A DNA stretch of 64,000 nucleotides from UTCFX2 sp963788145. GTDB taxonomy: Bacteria; Chloroflexota; Anaerolineae; Anaerolineales; UBA4823. The stretch's first letter is position 1. Every line of letters starts with the position of its first letter. Of this stretch, positions 36,151 through 44,992 are shown piece after piece. The notes beneath the pieces were generated by a model. It was given only the letters and a program-made list of their open reading frames with translations. It did no database searches and had not been told where the DNA came from. The stretch lies in contig CAWBFQ010000003.1 of NCBI GenBank assembly GCA_963788145.1, positions 186,001 to 250,000 on the forward strand. Direction: 5' to 3'. The translations under genes were made by a program, and so were the position numbers.

Positions 36151-36615
36151 TTACTGTTGTACGATGGGGAAGACGATTTGGGTTTTTAATTCTTCCATTG
36201 AGACTTCATCCGGGCTGTTGAAATAGAATTCGTATGAAACGCCAGTGGGCTGCAGGCCGCGCTCCTGAACAAACGCGGTCAAGGCTTCATAGGCTGGGAC
36301 CATTTGGTCGTAAGGCCCGAGATGGATGCACGAGGCGTATTGGCCTTTGGGCATCTCGCCCGACTGGATATTTCCCTGACCTGGTAGCGGATGAGCGACG
36401 GGAAACCCGATTTCGATATCCAGATTGGCCATATCCAAATTGAAATAAGCGACAAACGGAATGCCGCCGGGCGCTTCGCCGAGCGATCCCAGGTATTGGG
36501 CGATCGCCCCATATGATTTGCCGATCAATTGAGGCAGTTTTTCGACCGGGGAATGCGTGCGGATGGACAGCGTAGGCTGGGCTTCTTGCGTATAGATCTC
36601 ACATTTGTAGCTCAT
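36151..36615 (-). CDS. GyrI-like (AraC effector-binding) domain protein
   Basis: The 154-residue protein consists of one GyrI-like ligand-binding domain. It starts YKCEIYTQEAQPTLSIRTHSPVEKLPQLIGKSYGAI, has the central IEIGFPVAHPLPGQGNIQSGEMPKGQYASCIHLGPYDQMVPAYEAL, and ends YEFYFNSPDEVSMEELKTQIVFPI, the usual pattern ending in a conserved Glu. Stand-alone members bind small hydrophobic molecules. There is no DNA-binding domain. GGAGG precedes the ATG. Confidence 0.85.
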   Translation of the reverse strand: MSYKCEIYTQEAQPTLSIRTHSPVEKLPQLIGKSYGAIAQYLGSLGEAPGGIPFVAYFNLDMANLDIEIGFPVAHPLPGQGNIQSGEMPKGQYASCIHLGPYDQMVPAYEALTAFVQERGLQPTGVSYEFYFNSPDEVSMEELKTQIVFPIVQQ

Positions 36616-36713
36616 CGGTTACCCTCCAGAGAATGGATTATTTTTGAACTGAAGAGATTTCAAGGTAATTATAGAACATATGTTTCATTTCGTCAAGTTC
36701 AATTTTTTAGCGA

Positions 36714-37892
36714 TTATTTATCATCACGTTGGCGCGTCTGTAGATTGTACATCTTAGCCAGAGGGTCAACTCTCTTTTCCAACCAAGCCTTCAAGCTCGC
36801 CCGATAAAGCGCACGCTCAAAATAATCGCCGTTTAACGATAATCCATCATACCCTTTACCCAGCAAGATGGACATCAACGGCGATAATTGTTGGGAATAA
36901 TGGCGCATTGATGCTTCCGGGTGAATGCCAGGCCAGGAATAGCAGGTGATGGATTTTCTACGATGAGTGGAAGGAATCGATTCAGGCACTGTTTTTTCCC
37001 AATTTGGGTCGTTCGGCTCAAAGACATATTGATCTAGATTCCCCTGTGGGATTCCTTCTACGCCGCGTACAACCGGCGGAGTCGTATCCAATGTATAAGG
37101 GTCAACGGATAGGTCGGTGATAATTGCGTGATCTGGTAGCCAGGCGATCCAATCATTTGGAACGATCGGTTTGGATGGGTTGCGTCTGTAGGATGCGTCC
37201 ACCAGGATATCAGTTTGTTCAAATAGCATGCGCATAGTGGTTTCGTTTGAGGTTAAATTGCGCCCAACCGCCCACGCGATTGAACCCGGGAAACCAGTCT
37301 TAAGATAATCATTGTTCATTTCGATATTTCCCAGCTTAGTGGCTGCGTCGACGGCATGTTTTCCGACCATACCGGTCCCCAAAATCAACACGGTGATCGG
37401 TTTTTGATCGGGACGCGTCAGACCCGGGATGCTTTTATCTAATTGGTCAAATGCTGTTTCTAAGCCGTTCCAAGCAACCGCGCGCATATCTTCAACTAAG
37501 CGGATGCCGACGTCATTCACGATGCTGTCCATGGAGATCGCTTTAATCCCGGATGCGTTGAGTATTTCTACTCGCCTGGGGCGGGTTGGATAATGCAACA
37601 TCGATAACAGCACTCCACCACGCTTGATTAATGGATATTCATCGATTTGCGGAGCACGCAGGACCATCACGATATCTTTTGAGAACGCCTCTTCCCGGCT
37701 GCATTGTGTCACGTGCGGGTTCGCTTGATGGTAATCATCAAAAGTGAATCCAGAGCGGGATCCATACCCTTCTTCAATAAACACATGCGCGCCGATTTGG
37801 GTTAAGCTCTGAATAAATTCCGGTAAGTAAACACGCAGCTCTCCGATTTCTTTTCTCATACGGACAAAACCGATGGTACTTTTGATCTTCAT
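36714..37892 (-). CDS. Alanine dehydrogenase/PNT-like oxidoreductase, paralogue A
   Basis: The 392-residue protein combines an AlaDh_PNT N-terminal domain (RKEIGELRVYLPEFIQSLTQIGAHVFIEEGYGS...LLSMLHYPTRPRRVEIL) with a Rossmann NAD(P) domain marked by VLILGTGMVGKHAVDAA. The His equivalent to alanine dehydrogenase His96 is present (LHYPTRP). The neighbouring substrate Lys appears as Arg (MVLRAPQ), so alanine may not be the substrate. GAGGTG precedes the ATG. It lies 24 nt downstream of paralogue B. Confidence 0.78.
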   Translation of the reverse strand: MKIKSTIGFVRMRKEIGELRVYLPEFIQSLTQIGAHVFIEEGYGSRSGFTFDDYHQANPHVTQCSREEAFSKDIVMVLRAPQIDEYPLIKRGGVLLSMLHYPTRPRRVEILNASGIKAISMDSIVNDVGIRLVEDMRAVAWNGLETAFDQLDKSIPGLTRPDQKPITVLILGTGMVGKHAVDAATKLGNIEMNNDYLKTGFPGSIAWAVGRNLTSNETTMRMLFEQTDILVDASYRRNPSKPIVPNDWIAWLPDHAIITDLSVDPYTLDTTPPVVRGVEGIPQGNLDQYVFEPNDPNWEKTVPESIPSTHRRKSITCYSWPGIHPEASMRHYSQQLSPLMSILLGKGYDGLSLNGDYFERALYRASLKAWLEKRVDPLAKMYNLQTRQRDDK

Positions 37893-37916
37893 TTTTCACC
37901 TCTTATTTAGGAATAA

Positions 37917-39053
37917 TTATTTTTCGACTCGGGATGGCCAATTGGATAGCATGGACCGCCAGACGGCTCTCTCAAAATATCGCCCACGTGGTTGAATGTT
38001 TAGGGTACTCTCTTTCTCGATCAGTACACGCAAGATAGGTAGAAGCTGATGGCCGTAGACTTCCATACAAGCGCGCGGGTAGACTCCAGGCCAGGAATAG
38101 CAAGAGACACTGAACCGTCTGTGGGTAGTATCAATACATTTTGGGATGAAATCAAAGGCGGGGTCATCCGGCGCAAAAACGTACTGATCCAGATTTCCTT
38201 GCGGGATACCCTCGATCCCTTTGACGGATTGGGGAGGTTCTGCGCTATCATATGGATCAACCGATAAGTCAAGCAGTACAGCATGTTTTGGCATGCATGC
38301 AATCCAACGATTGGGGATCACCGGTTGGCTCGGATCTGGCCGTTGGGTAGAATCCACCAGGATATCAGTCTTTTTGAGCAAATCTAACATAATGGGTTCA
38401 AACCGGGTAGTATCATAATCGACTGCCGTTACCTGGATTCCTGGGAGCTGGCGATGAATCATCTCCTGCCAGAGTTCCATATCCCCATAACGGATCGCGG
38501 CCTGCAGCACATGACTCCCGACTGCACCAGCGCCCATCAATAATACATGAATGGGGGAACGATGCGGGCTTTCAAATCCGGGAGAAGGATAGATCGTGCG
38601 CAGCGTGCGGAATGCTGTTTCTACTCCATTCCATGCGACTGAGCGCAAGTTTTCGATCAACCTGCGCCCGGTATCGTCTTTCACTGAATCCATCGAGACC
38701 GCTTCGATCCCCATAGCGCGTAAAAAATCCACCCGTTGAGGCCGAGTAGGGTAATGAACCATCGTCACCAGGCATCCCAGCGGTTTCATCTGAGCGATTT
38801 CATCGTCCCCTGGATATCGGATGGCTATGACGTAATTCTGCCGGTACACTTCTGCTCTTGGAGCAAAAATCACATCAGGAGCTTGTTTGCGATAATCTTG
38901 TTCGCTATACCCCATTCCTGAACCATACCCTTGCTCAAGAACGACGCTAGCCCCCAGTTTCTCGAGGCTGCCGATGAAGTTTGGAAGAAATGCGCGCCGC
39001 TCACCAGCTTCAGCTCGGATGATTAACAAACCCATTGAATTCTTATTTTCCAT
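37917..39053 (-). CDS. Alanine dehydrogenase/PNT-like oxidoreductase, paralogue B
   Basis: The 378-residue protein is a diverged copy of paralogue A (RAEAGERRAFLPNFIGSLEKLGASVVLEQGYGSGMGY, MVHYPTRPQRVDFLRAMGIEAVSMDS, VLLMGAGAVGSHVLQAA). Both share ITDLSVDPY/LLDLSVDPY and the CYSWPG segment near the C-terminus, so they form one subfamily. The substrate Lys position is again Arg (AIRYPG). GGAGG precedes the ATG. They may act as a hetero-oligomer or on two related amino acids. An IS element lies just upstream of this gene. Confidence 0.78.
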   Translation of the reverse strand: MENKNSMGLLIIRAEAGERRAFLPNFIGSLEKLGASVVLEQGYGSGMGYSEQDYRKQAPDVIFAPRAEVYRQNYVIAIRYPGDDEIAQMKPLGCLVTMVHYPTRPQRVDFLRAMGIEAVSMDSVKDDTGRRLIENLRSVAWNGVETAFRTLRTIYPSPGFESPHRSPIHVLLMGAGAVGSHVLQAAIRYGDMELWQEMIHRQLPGIQVTAVDYDTTRFEPIMLDLLKKTDILVDSTQRPDPSQPVIPNRWIACMPKHAVLLDLSVDPYDSAEPPQSVKGIEGIPQGNLDQYVFAPDDPAFDFIPKCIDTTHRRFSVSCYSWPGVYPRACMEVYGHQLLPILRVLIEKESTLNIQPRGRYFERAVWRSMLSNWPSRVEK

Positions 39054-39083
39054 ATGTCCTCCATAGTACTATTTATACCAGAA

Positions 39084-39091
39084 ATTTAAAG
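39084..39091. repeat. Left target-site duplication of the IS
   Basis: ATTTAAAG directly before the left inverted repeat. An identical copy follows the right end at 40288-40295. Confidence 0.85.
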
Positions 39092-40287
39092 CTAGCCACC
39101 TGACAGTTTGATATCAGATGTACTTACAAACGGGAATAGAAAGAGAAAGCCCATTGATGAACCGCCTTTCCAGGAAACGCAGACCTATCTGGAAGATACT
39201 CAAATCGCGACGATCTTTGCGATCAACCAGATGACGAAGGCCTGCATGGATCGTCTGTACGCCGACAGACATCAGCCATACATAAAGCAAGGCAACAGCA
39301 AGGGTGAGTCTGGACAGACGCAGGAAATGGCGCAGCATCGTACTTTCCAGGTCAAAGCCATGTTTTTTCAGATCGCCGAACATTTCTTCGATCCACGCTC
39401 GACGAGCGTAAAAGGACAGAGTCATATGGATATCCGGCAAGTTTGTAGCCAGACACCAGGGCTGATCTTCACCCGTTTTCCAATGTACCAGAGTGTTGGT
39501 AGGATAAATCTCCTTGATCGTCAGATATCCAGCCTCCAACCACTTGCTGTTTCCAGCTTTTTCCACGAAGCTGCCCAATGGTTTCCACTCGTTGAGCGCA
39601 TTGATCCAGACACAAGTATCGGATTTCTGCCGTAGGACATAAAACCAATGCCATTTATCCAACTGTTGCAAGACTTCTACAGCCCCAAATTCACAGTCTC
39701 CCACCAGAAAAACAGCGGCTTTCAGGGGCAACAGCCTGCGCACATACGCCAGCAAGGCCAACTGTTTACTCGCTCCACTATGACCACGGGCCTGTTTGAC
39801 CCATGTCCAGGCAATCGGGATCGCTCGTTTGCGATGAGCCAGCGCAACCATCAGCAATTGATGACCGCCACCGATTTTGGTTCCATCGACGATCAGATGA
39901 ATTTCGCCCTTATTCCGAAACTGCGCCTCCAGCCACTGCCGAGCAATCGGTTCGTACCAATCTCGCACTCGGATGGCCGGGTTATCCAACAAACGGCTCA
40001 GTCGTCTGGTGGTGCTGGTCAATTTCGCTGCGCCAGGAACTTTGCCTGCCACTCGGCTCAAACACACCGAACGGCTCAGGTAAATTCCCACCAACAGCCA
40101 AACAAAGGTGCGTATTTGCGTAATTCGTTGTCCCGGACGCAATTCCATAATTCGATTTTTCCAGGTATCATACAGGTGGTTGATCGGCATTCGTTTACTC
40201 CGTCTCGTAAAATGGTTCGGCAAAACCGATTTTACTGGAGAAACGCTACCGATCAACTATTTCTTTGTCAAACTGTCAGGTAGCTAG
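39092..40287 (-). mobile_element. Complete IS4-type insertion sequence (1196 bp)
   Basis: The left end CTAGCCACCTGACAGTTTGA (39092-39111) and the complement of the right end, CTAGCTACCTGACAGTTTGA (40268-40287), match at 19 of 20 positions. They enclose one transposase gene. Perfect 8-bp target duplications (ATTTAAAG) lie outside both ends, so insertion was recent or the copy is intact. It sits between the AlaDH-like pair and the LysM gene, and its right duplication forms part of the latter's ribosome-binding site. Confidence 0.92.
39114..40190 (-). CDS. IS4-family DDE transposase
   Basis: The most likely start is MPINHLYDTWKNRIM (40190); the frame is open to 40256. Catalytic residues are visible in LIVDGTKI (first Asp), FLVGDCEFG (second Asp) and YARRAWIEEMFGDLKKHGFDLE (Glu). 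The last matches the Y-(2)R-(3)E-(6)K signature of IS4 transposases. The protein is 358 residues and has no frameshift, so the element may be active. Its gene runs against the LysM gene. Confidence 0.9.
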   Translation of the reverse strand: MPINHLYDTWKNRIMELRPGQRITQIRTFVWLLVGIYLSRSVCLSRVAGKVPGAAKLTSTTRRLSRLLDNPAIRVRDWYEPIARQWLEAQFRNKGEIHLIVDGTKIGGGHQLLMVALAHRKRAIPIAWTWVKQARGHSGASKQLALLAYVRRLLPLKAAVFLVGDCEFGAVEVLQQLDKWHWFYVLRQKSDTCVWINALNEWKPLGSFVEKAGNSKWLEAGYLTIKEIYPTNTLVHWKTGEDQPWCLATNLPDIHMTLSFYARRAWIEEMFGDLKKHGFDLESTMLRHFLRLSRLTLAVALLYVWLMSVGVQTIHAGLRHLVDRKDRRDLSIFQIGLRFLERRFINGLSLSIPVCKYI

Positions 40288-40295
40288 ATTTAAAG
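40288..40295. repeat. Right target-site duplication of the IS
   Basis: ATTTAAAG repeated directly after the right inverted repeat. With the next bases it reads AAAGGAG, the Shine-Dalgarno of the following gene. Confidence 0.85.
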
Positions 40296-40307
40296 GAGTA
40301 ATAAACT

Positions 40308-41931
40308 TTGGATGGAATTGGAAGGTATAATGTGATAATGACAAAGTTCGGAATGATGACTGGCCGGGGGCTGTTGCTCCTGGCTTTTTTCTTATCATTC
40401 GCCCCTGCGGTTAAGGCGCAGCCGACTGAGGTGTGGGGGACACGCCCGTTATTAAGCTACTTCGCCTTGACCGCCAGCCTGGAAACGCGGCTTTACCAGG
40501 GCGCCAGACTTTCGTCGGAGGAATTTAGTCTAGTTCAGAACATCGCTTGGCAGGAGGCAGAGAGCCTGCGTGCGCTGATCGAATTCCACCCGATCGATCG
40601 TCTCCAACCCAACCCTTTCACTGATCGAGAAGCGGCGCTGGATTGCAGCGATGGGATATAACTACCAGGTGGATGGAATCATTCGATTGACGGATTTACG
40701 CTTGAAACAGGCGCTGCCATTGCCACCATATTCCCGGTTGGTGGCGTGGATCGAGCGGCGCTGGCCCTTGGAGCAGACGCTGCACGGCCAATCATACGTT
40801 GCAGAATTGCTGCGGGGTTCGCAGGCAGTCCGTTCATATGAGATTTTCGCCACACGTTATGAATCAAAAGGTGGCGCCTATACCGTTGCATTACCCGATC
40901 AATGCCTGAAGTTTGCCAACGGTGGTCTGCATACCTGCGATGCCAAAGGCTATCTAGCCGGGGCTGGATATTCGCTTGCAATTTCCTATAAGAAGGGCAT
41001 TGGCGTCCTGGTAGGGGAGGCTGGCCCCTGGAATATCGATGATAATTTCTGGTCCACGAGGTCCGATCCCCAACCTCGTCGGATGTTCGCTGATTTGCCG
41101 CTTGGGATGCCTGAAGCCCAGGCAGCTTATTTCAACGGTTATAACGGCGGTTTGGATCAATATGGGCGCAAAGTGAGCGCGCCGTTTGCAATCGATCTGG
41201 CTTTTAAAGTGGGGGATGATATCGGACTGCCGCCAAAGAAAAACGATTGGATCACGGTCTCTTTTCTCTGGACCGCTGATTGGAATGGCAATCCAAAAAA
41301 AACGCCGGACCAGATTGGAGGCACCGCTTCCGCGCCAAACTCTACAGCTAATGTGATCGCTATCGTCAAAACAGTTACACCTGGTGTGGATGGCTCAATC
41401 ACCCATATCGTCCAGGCCGGAGAAACCCTTTGGACGATTGCCGTTGCTTATCACCTGCTCGTGACTCAAATTCAATATCTAAATAACATGGGCCCAACGA
41501 TTGTCATCTACGAAGGTCAAAAGCTCATTATTAATGAGGCGGGGCCTACCTGGACGCCTCTGGCGGGGACGATGGCTGTTCCTCAGCCGCCGGGTAGCGC
41601 TTCGCCCCAGCCAAAAACTACCGGACAGCCGCCGAAATCTGCCATACCGACTGCTACAGTTGCTCCTTCGCCTAAGTCAATGAAACCCCCCTTGGCGACC
41701 CAAACCGCACATCCGGTCGATAAAGGCACTCAGTCTGGATCAGCCTACCCCGGTTCGGCTCCAAACGGCTCTAGCAGTTTGCCTCCGTTTCATTTCTCCG
41801 AGACCAGCCTGTTGGTGGGAGGGTTGATCCTTGCCGGGATAGGCATTCTGCTGTTCGGTCTGGGTTGGTGGTTTGGGCGGCGGAACGAATCGGGAGAGGC
41901 CGATTCAGCTGCGGAAAACGAGCAGTCTTGA
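40308..41931 (+). CDS. Exported LysM-domain protein with C-terminal membrane anchor (one frameshift)
   Basis: The TTG at 40308 has AAAGGAG 9 nt upstream; ATG 40338 is an alternative. A signal peptide (GLLLLAFFLSFAPAVKAQ) opens the protein. The first frame ends at 40661; one base fewer at the GG of 40640-40641 joins it to a long second frame reading AAMGYNYQVDGIIRLTDLRLKQ. Further on are a LysM domain (HIVQAGETLWTIAVAYHLLVTQIQYLNNMG...IYEGQKLII, about 41398-41535), a Pro/Ser/Thr linker and a C-terminal helix followed by Arg. LysM binds peptidoglycan-type glycans. Confidence 0.75.
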
Positions 41932-41935
41932 ATTG

Positions 41936-44508
41936 TTAGAGTGACCGCAGGATAGCCAGCGTCGCCTGTTTTCCGCCAGCCCCTAGTTCCCTCCGGGCCC
42001 AACACAAGATGGACACCCATCTGTGCATGTGCAGGCAGCTACCAATTCATAGGCAGATCGGATCAACTCGTAATGCATCTCATATAAGCGCTGGCTGAAC
42101 CCGATCCCGGCTGGGATTTGATCATAAACAACCACTGCCGGGCGCCCCAAAGATAGAGGCGATTGCGGGTCAGAATGGACGCCCAGGTCTGCTGTATCGC
42201 ACATCAAGAATAGAGGCGCCAGAGTTCCAAGCACATAAGCCAGCCCGACCAAGCCGCTCCGTACCCGCACTACTGCCTCGACCCGGCGATGACAATCTGG
42301 ACAGAGCGTGACCAGGTTTTCGAGTACATTTGCCTGGGTGAAGGAGCTAAACATTTTGAAAGGGGTCTTATGATGCACGTGATGGGCGCGCTCCTGTTCG
42401 GGAGCGCCGCATACTTGGCAGCGGTACCCATCTCGTTGACGGGCGCGCTTGCGCTGATTCTCCCATTTGGGGCCATAATCATTCGGATCATTATTCCACA
42501 ATCCGTCTTCTTTCAAGCGGGCAACGGTTTGCTCAGAAAGCGTCAGCCAATATCCGGTTGTAAGCAGTTCAACCGGCGGCATATCCAGAGTTTCTAATCC
42601 GATGAATTCTTGCGTCAACCAGCGCATTTTCTTATATCCGGTTACCTGGCTGGTGACAAGATCTCTCCCTGCGATTTTTCTGCTCCGCGAGCCTCTTCGC
42701 TCTGGTTCAATTCGACCAATTGTACGGTTGTTTCCCGGCGGGGCAGGGTGTAATAATCGGTGTCCATCCGCCGCATGCGAGCCACTTGCTGTTCCAGATC
42801 CAATTCTTCCACCAGATAGCTTTCAGCTTCGTGCAGGTAAATTGCATTCTGATGAACCATCCAGTGGGCGGAGGCATGATCAATTTGACCCAGTGTGTGC
42901 AGAGAGTCATTTTCAATTACCTTGAGCAAGACCGGATTCGAGTCCGCGCTGCGCAGAGAGATGGTCTGAGCCGGGTATTGATCCACCATCCAGAAAAACC
43001 TGGATCCGGATGAATGCAAAATTCCCTCTTCTGTCAGGAAAGTCAGGTATTCTGCCAGCAACCCTGGTTTCGAGCCTCCCAAATGCTTCATCGGACTGAA
43101 AAGGTAACTCAAAAGCAGCGCAGCGCAAATGATCAAGCAGGATTAAGGGATTGTCTGGATTGATCAGAGCTTGCTCTGGTGAGCGATCAAAGAAATATTC
43201 TGGATGGGCTGCCAGGAACTGGTCCAGCGGATCGGCGGCAGCAATCATCACGGATAGTGAGCGCTCTGAACCGCGCCCGGCGCGCCCAGCTTGCTGCCAG
43301 GTGGCTGCAATGGTACCGGGATAACCAACGAGCAAGGCCGCTCCCATCCCGCCGATATCGATCCCAAGCTCTAGCGCATTTGTGGCAACCACTGCTCGTA
43401 CAAAACCTTCCCGCAACCCGCGTTCCGATTTCCCGCCGTTTCTTGGGTAGATAACCACTGCGATAGCCGCGAATACGCTGCTGGTTTTCCTGTCCGAACG
43501 TAAGGCGCGTATTTTTGAAATATGTCCCGGCAGACTGGCGCAGATAGGAAAGGATGATCTCCACGGTTCGGCGGGAGCGGGCAAACAAAATGGTTTGGAC
43601 CTGGTAAGTGAGCAGATCCTGAGCGAGACGAACGCTCTCTTGCAAAGCGCTGCGCCGCAAGCCAAGCTCTTTTTCGATGACTGGTGGGTTATACAGAATG
43701 AAAGTCTTGGGTCCACGCCCGGATCCATCCTGATCAATCAGGATCATGTCCAATTCGGTCAGGTTCGAAGCAAGTTCCGTCGGATTGGCGATGGTAGCGG
43801 AGGTCAGAATGAATTGAGGTCGCACCCCATAATATTGGGCAATTCGGATCAATCGACGCAGTACATTCGCGACATGTGACCCGAAAGACTCCCCGGTAAG
43901 CATGGGCTTCATCGATAATGACATAACGTAATTGGGAGAGAAAATTCATCCAGCGGGTATGGTATGGAAGGATGCCGATATGAAGCATATCCGGATTGGT
44001 CATCAGTATGCGCTGCCGATGAACGGATGGCCTTGCGAGTGCTCGCGGGTGTATCCCCGTCATAAATCGCAAGCTTAGGTATCGGATCGTGGGAGACGCT
44101 AGCAGGGAGCTTGTCTCGATGCTTTTCGATTGCTTTCAATAGACTGGCTAAACTGGCTGCCTGATCCTGAGCGAGCGCTTTGGTAGGGAAAAGATACAGG
44201 GCTCGGGCTTCATCATCTTTCAGCAGACAGTCCAGCACTGGTAGGTTGTAGCACAGGCTTTTGCCACTAGCTGTGCCGGTAACGACCACCAGGTTTTGCC
44301 CGGCCTGGGCGGTTTCAAAACTGAAAGCCTGATGCGAATACAGCGCATCGATCCCTGCATCTTTCAGAGCGGCGGCGATGGCAGGTTGGAGTTCATTTGG
44401 GAATTGGACTGTTTGGGCTTGCCGGGCTGGTATCTCATGCCAGACCTGAATTGATGCGGCAATCGATGGCTCGCTGCGCCAAAGCTCTAATAAATCAGTT
44501 AGTGACAT
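41936..44508 (-). CDS. DEAD/DEAH-box helicase (YprA/MrfA-like, DUF1998) with HNH domain (six frameshifts)
   Basis: Pieces in different frames join end to end into one protein of about 857 residues. It has Walker A TGTASGKS, DEAH box (VIIDEAHAYRGVF), motif III SAT, motif VI QQAGRAGRG, an HNH domain and a C-terminal Cys cluster (CTCTDGCPSCVGPGG). The N-terminus (43909-44508) and the joins near 44016, 43885, 43425, 43080, 42658 and 41990 each need a one-base change in a short homopolymer. No other stops intervene. After the last correction it ends AGGKQATLAILRSL at 41936. YprA/MrfA helicases act in DNA repair. The start is 3 nt from the sufE stop. Confidence 0.78.
42280..42450 (-). other. HNH nuclease-like domain inside the helicase C-terminal region
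   Basis: The segment reads RDGYRCQVCGAPEQERAHHV, then HHKTPF, a spacer, N-V-L-E-N-L-V-T-L-CPDCHRRVE. CxxC, HH, Asn and CxxCH are all in the normal HNH order. It splits the DUF1998-type C-terminal part into DMPPVELLTTGYWLTL before it and LGTLAPLFLMCDTADLG after it. Confidence 0.8.
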
Positions 44509-44511
44509 GCT

Positions 44512-44944
44512 CTAGGATAACGCCTCAATCGCCAAACGCTTCATGTGCGCCAGGATTGCACTGATCCCATTTAATCGCTGATGGGTCAGAACTTGGTCCA
44601 GGCCCATCTGAACGTAGAAATCATTCGGCGTATTCAGGATTTGCTCTGGTGAAGCGCCGTTCAATCCCTCTGCCATCAGCCCGGCAAAACCACGCACAGT
44701 TGGCGATTTCGGACGGAACATCAAAAAAGAATCTCATCTGCCCTTCTTCAAAGCTAGCATGAATATGGATGGGAGTCATGCATTCCGGGACGGATTCCAT
44801 TTCCGCAGGAGTCCAACTAAACCCTTCCGGCGGCGCAGGCATCTGATCTGCATATTGAAGTAACAACTCCAACTTCTCTCGGCCTTCACTCCACTGAAAA
44901 TCTTCGATCAATTCTTTCAAACGGGGGGTATATTCGTTGTCCAT
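44512..44944 (-). CDS. sufE: SufE-family sulfur acceptor (one frameshift)
   Basis: SufE takes sulfane sulfur from cysteine desulfurase SufS and stimulates iron-sulfur cluster assembly. The first frame gives MDNEYTPRLKELIEDFQWSEGREKLELLLQYAD...MESVPECMTPIHIHASFEEGQMRFFFDVPSE, with the acceptor Cys in VPECMT. The second gives SPTVRGFAGLMAEGLNGASPEQILNTPNDFYVQMGLDQVLTHQRLNGISAIL. One base fewer in the TTT run at 44707-44709 joins them into a normal SufE of about 143 residues. It is followed after 3 nt by the helicase gene. Confidence 0.82.
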
Positions 44945-44992
44945 ATGGATAATCACCTTTACCTGTAATCACCGGTCCTATTTGTGGCAGGA

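Noticed and set aside
39648..40283. Rightward 211-residue reading frame inside the IS
   Set aside because: It is antisense to the transposase, whose DDE motifs are intact, and shows no similarity to a second IS protein.
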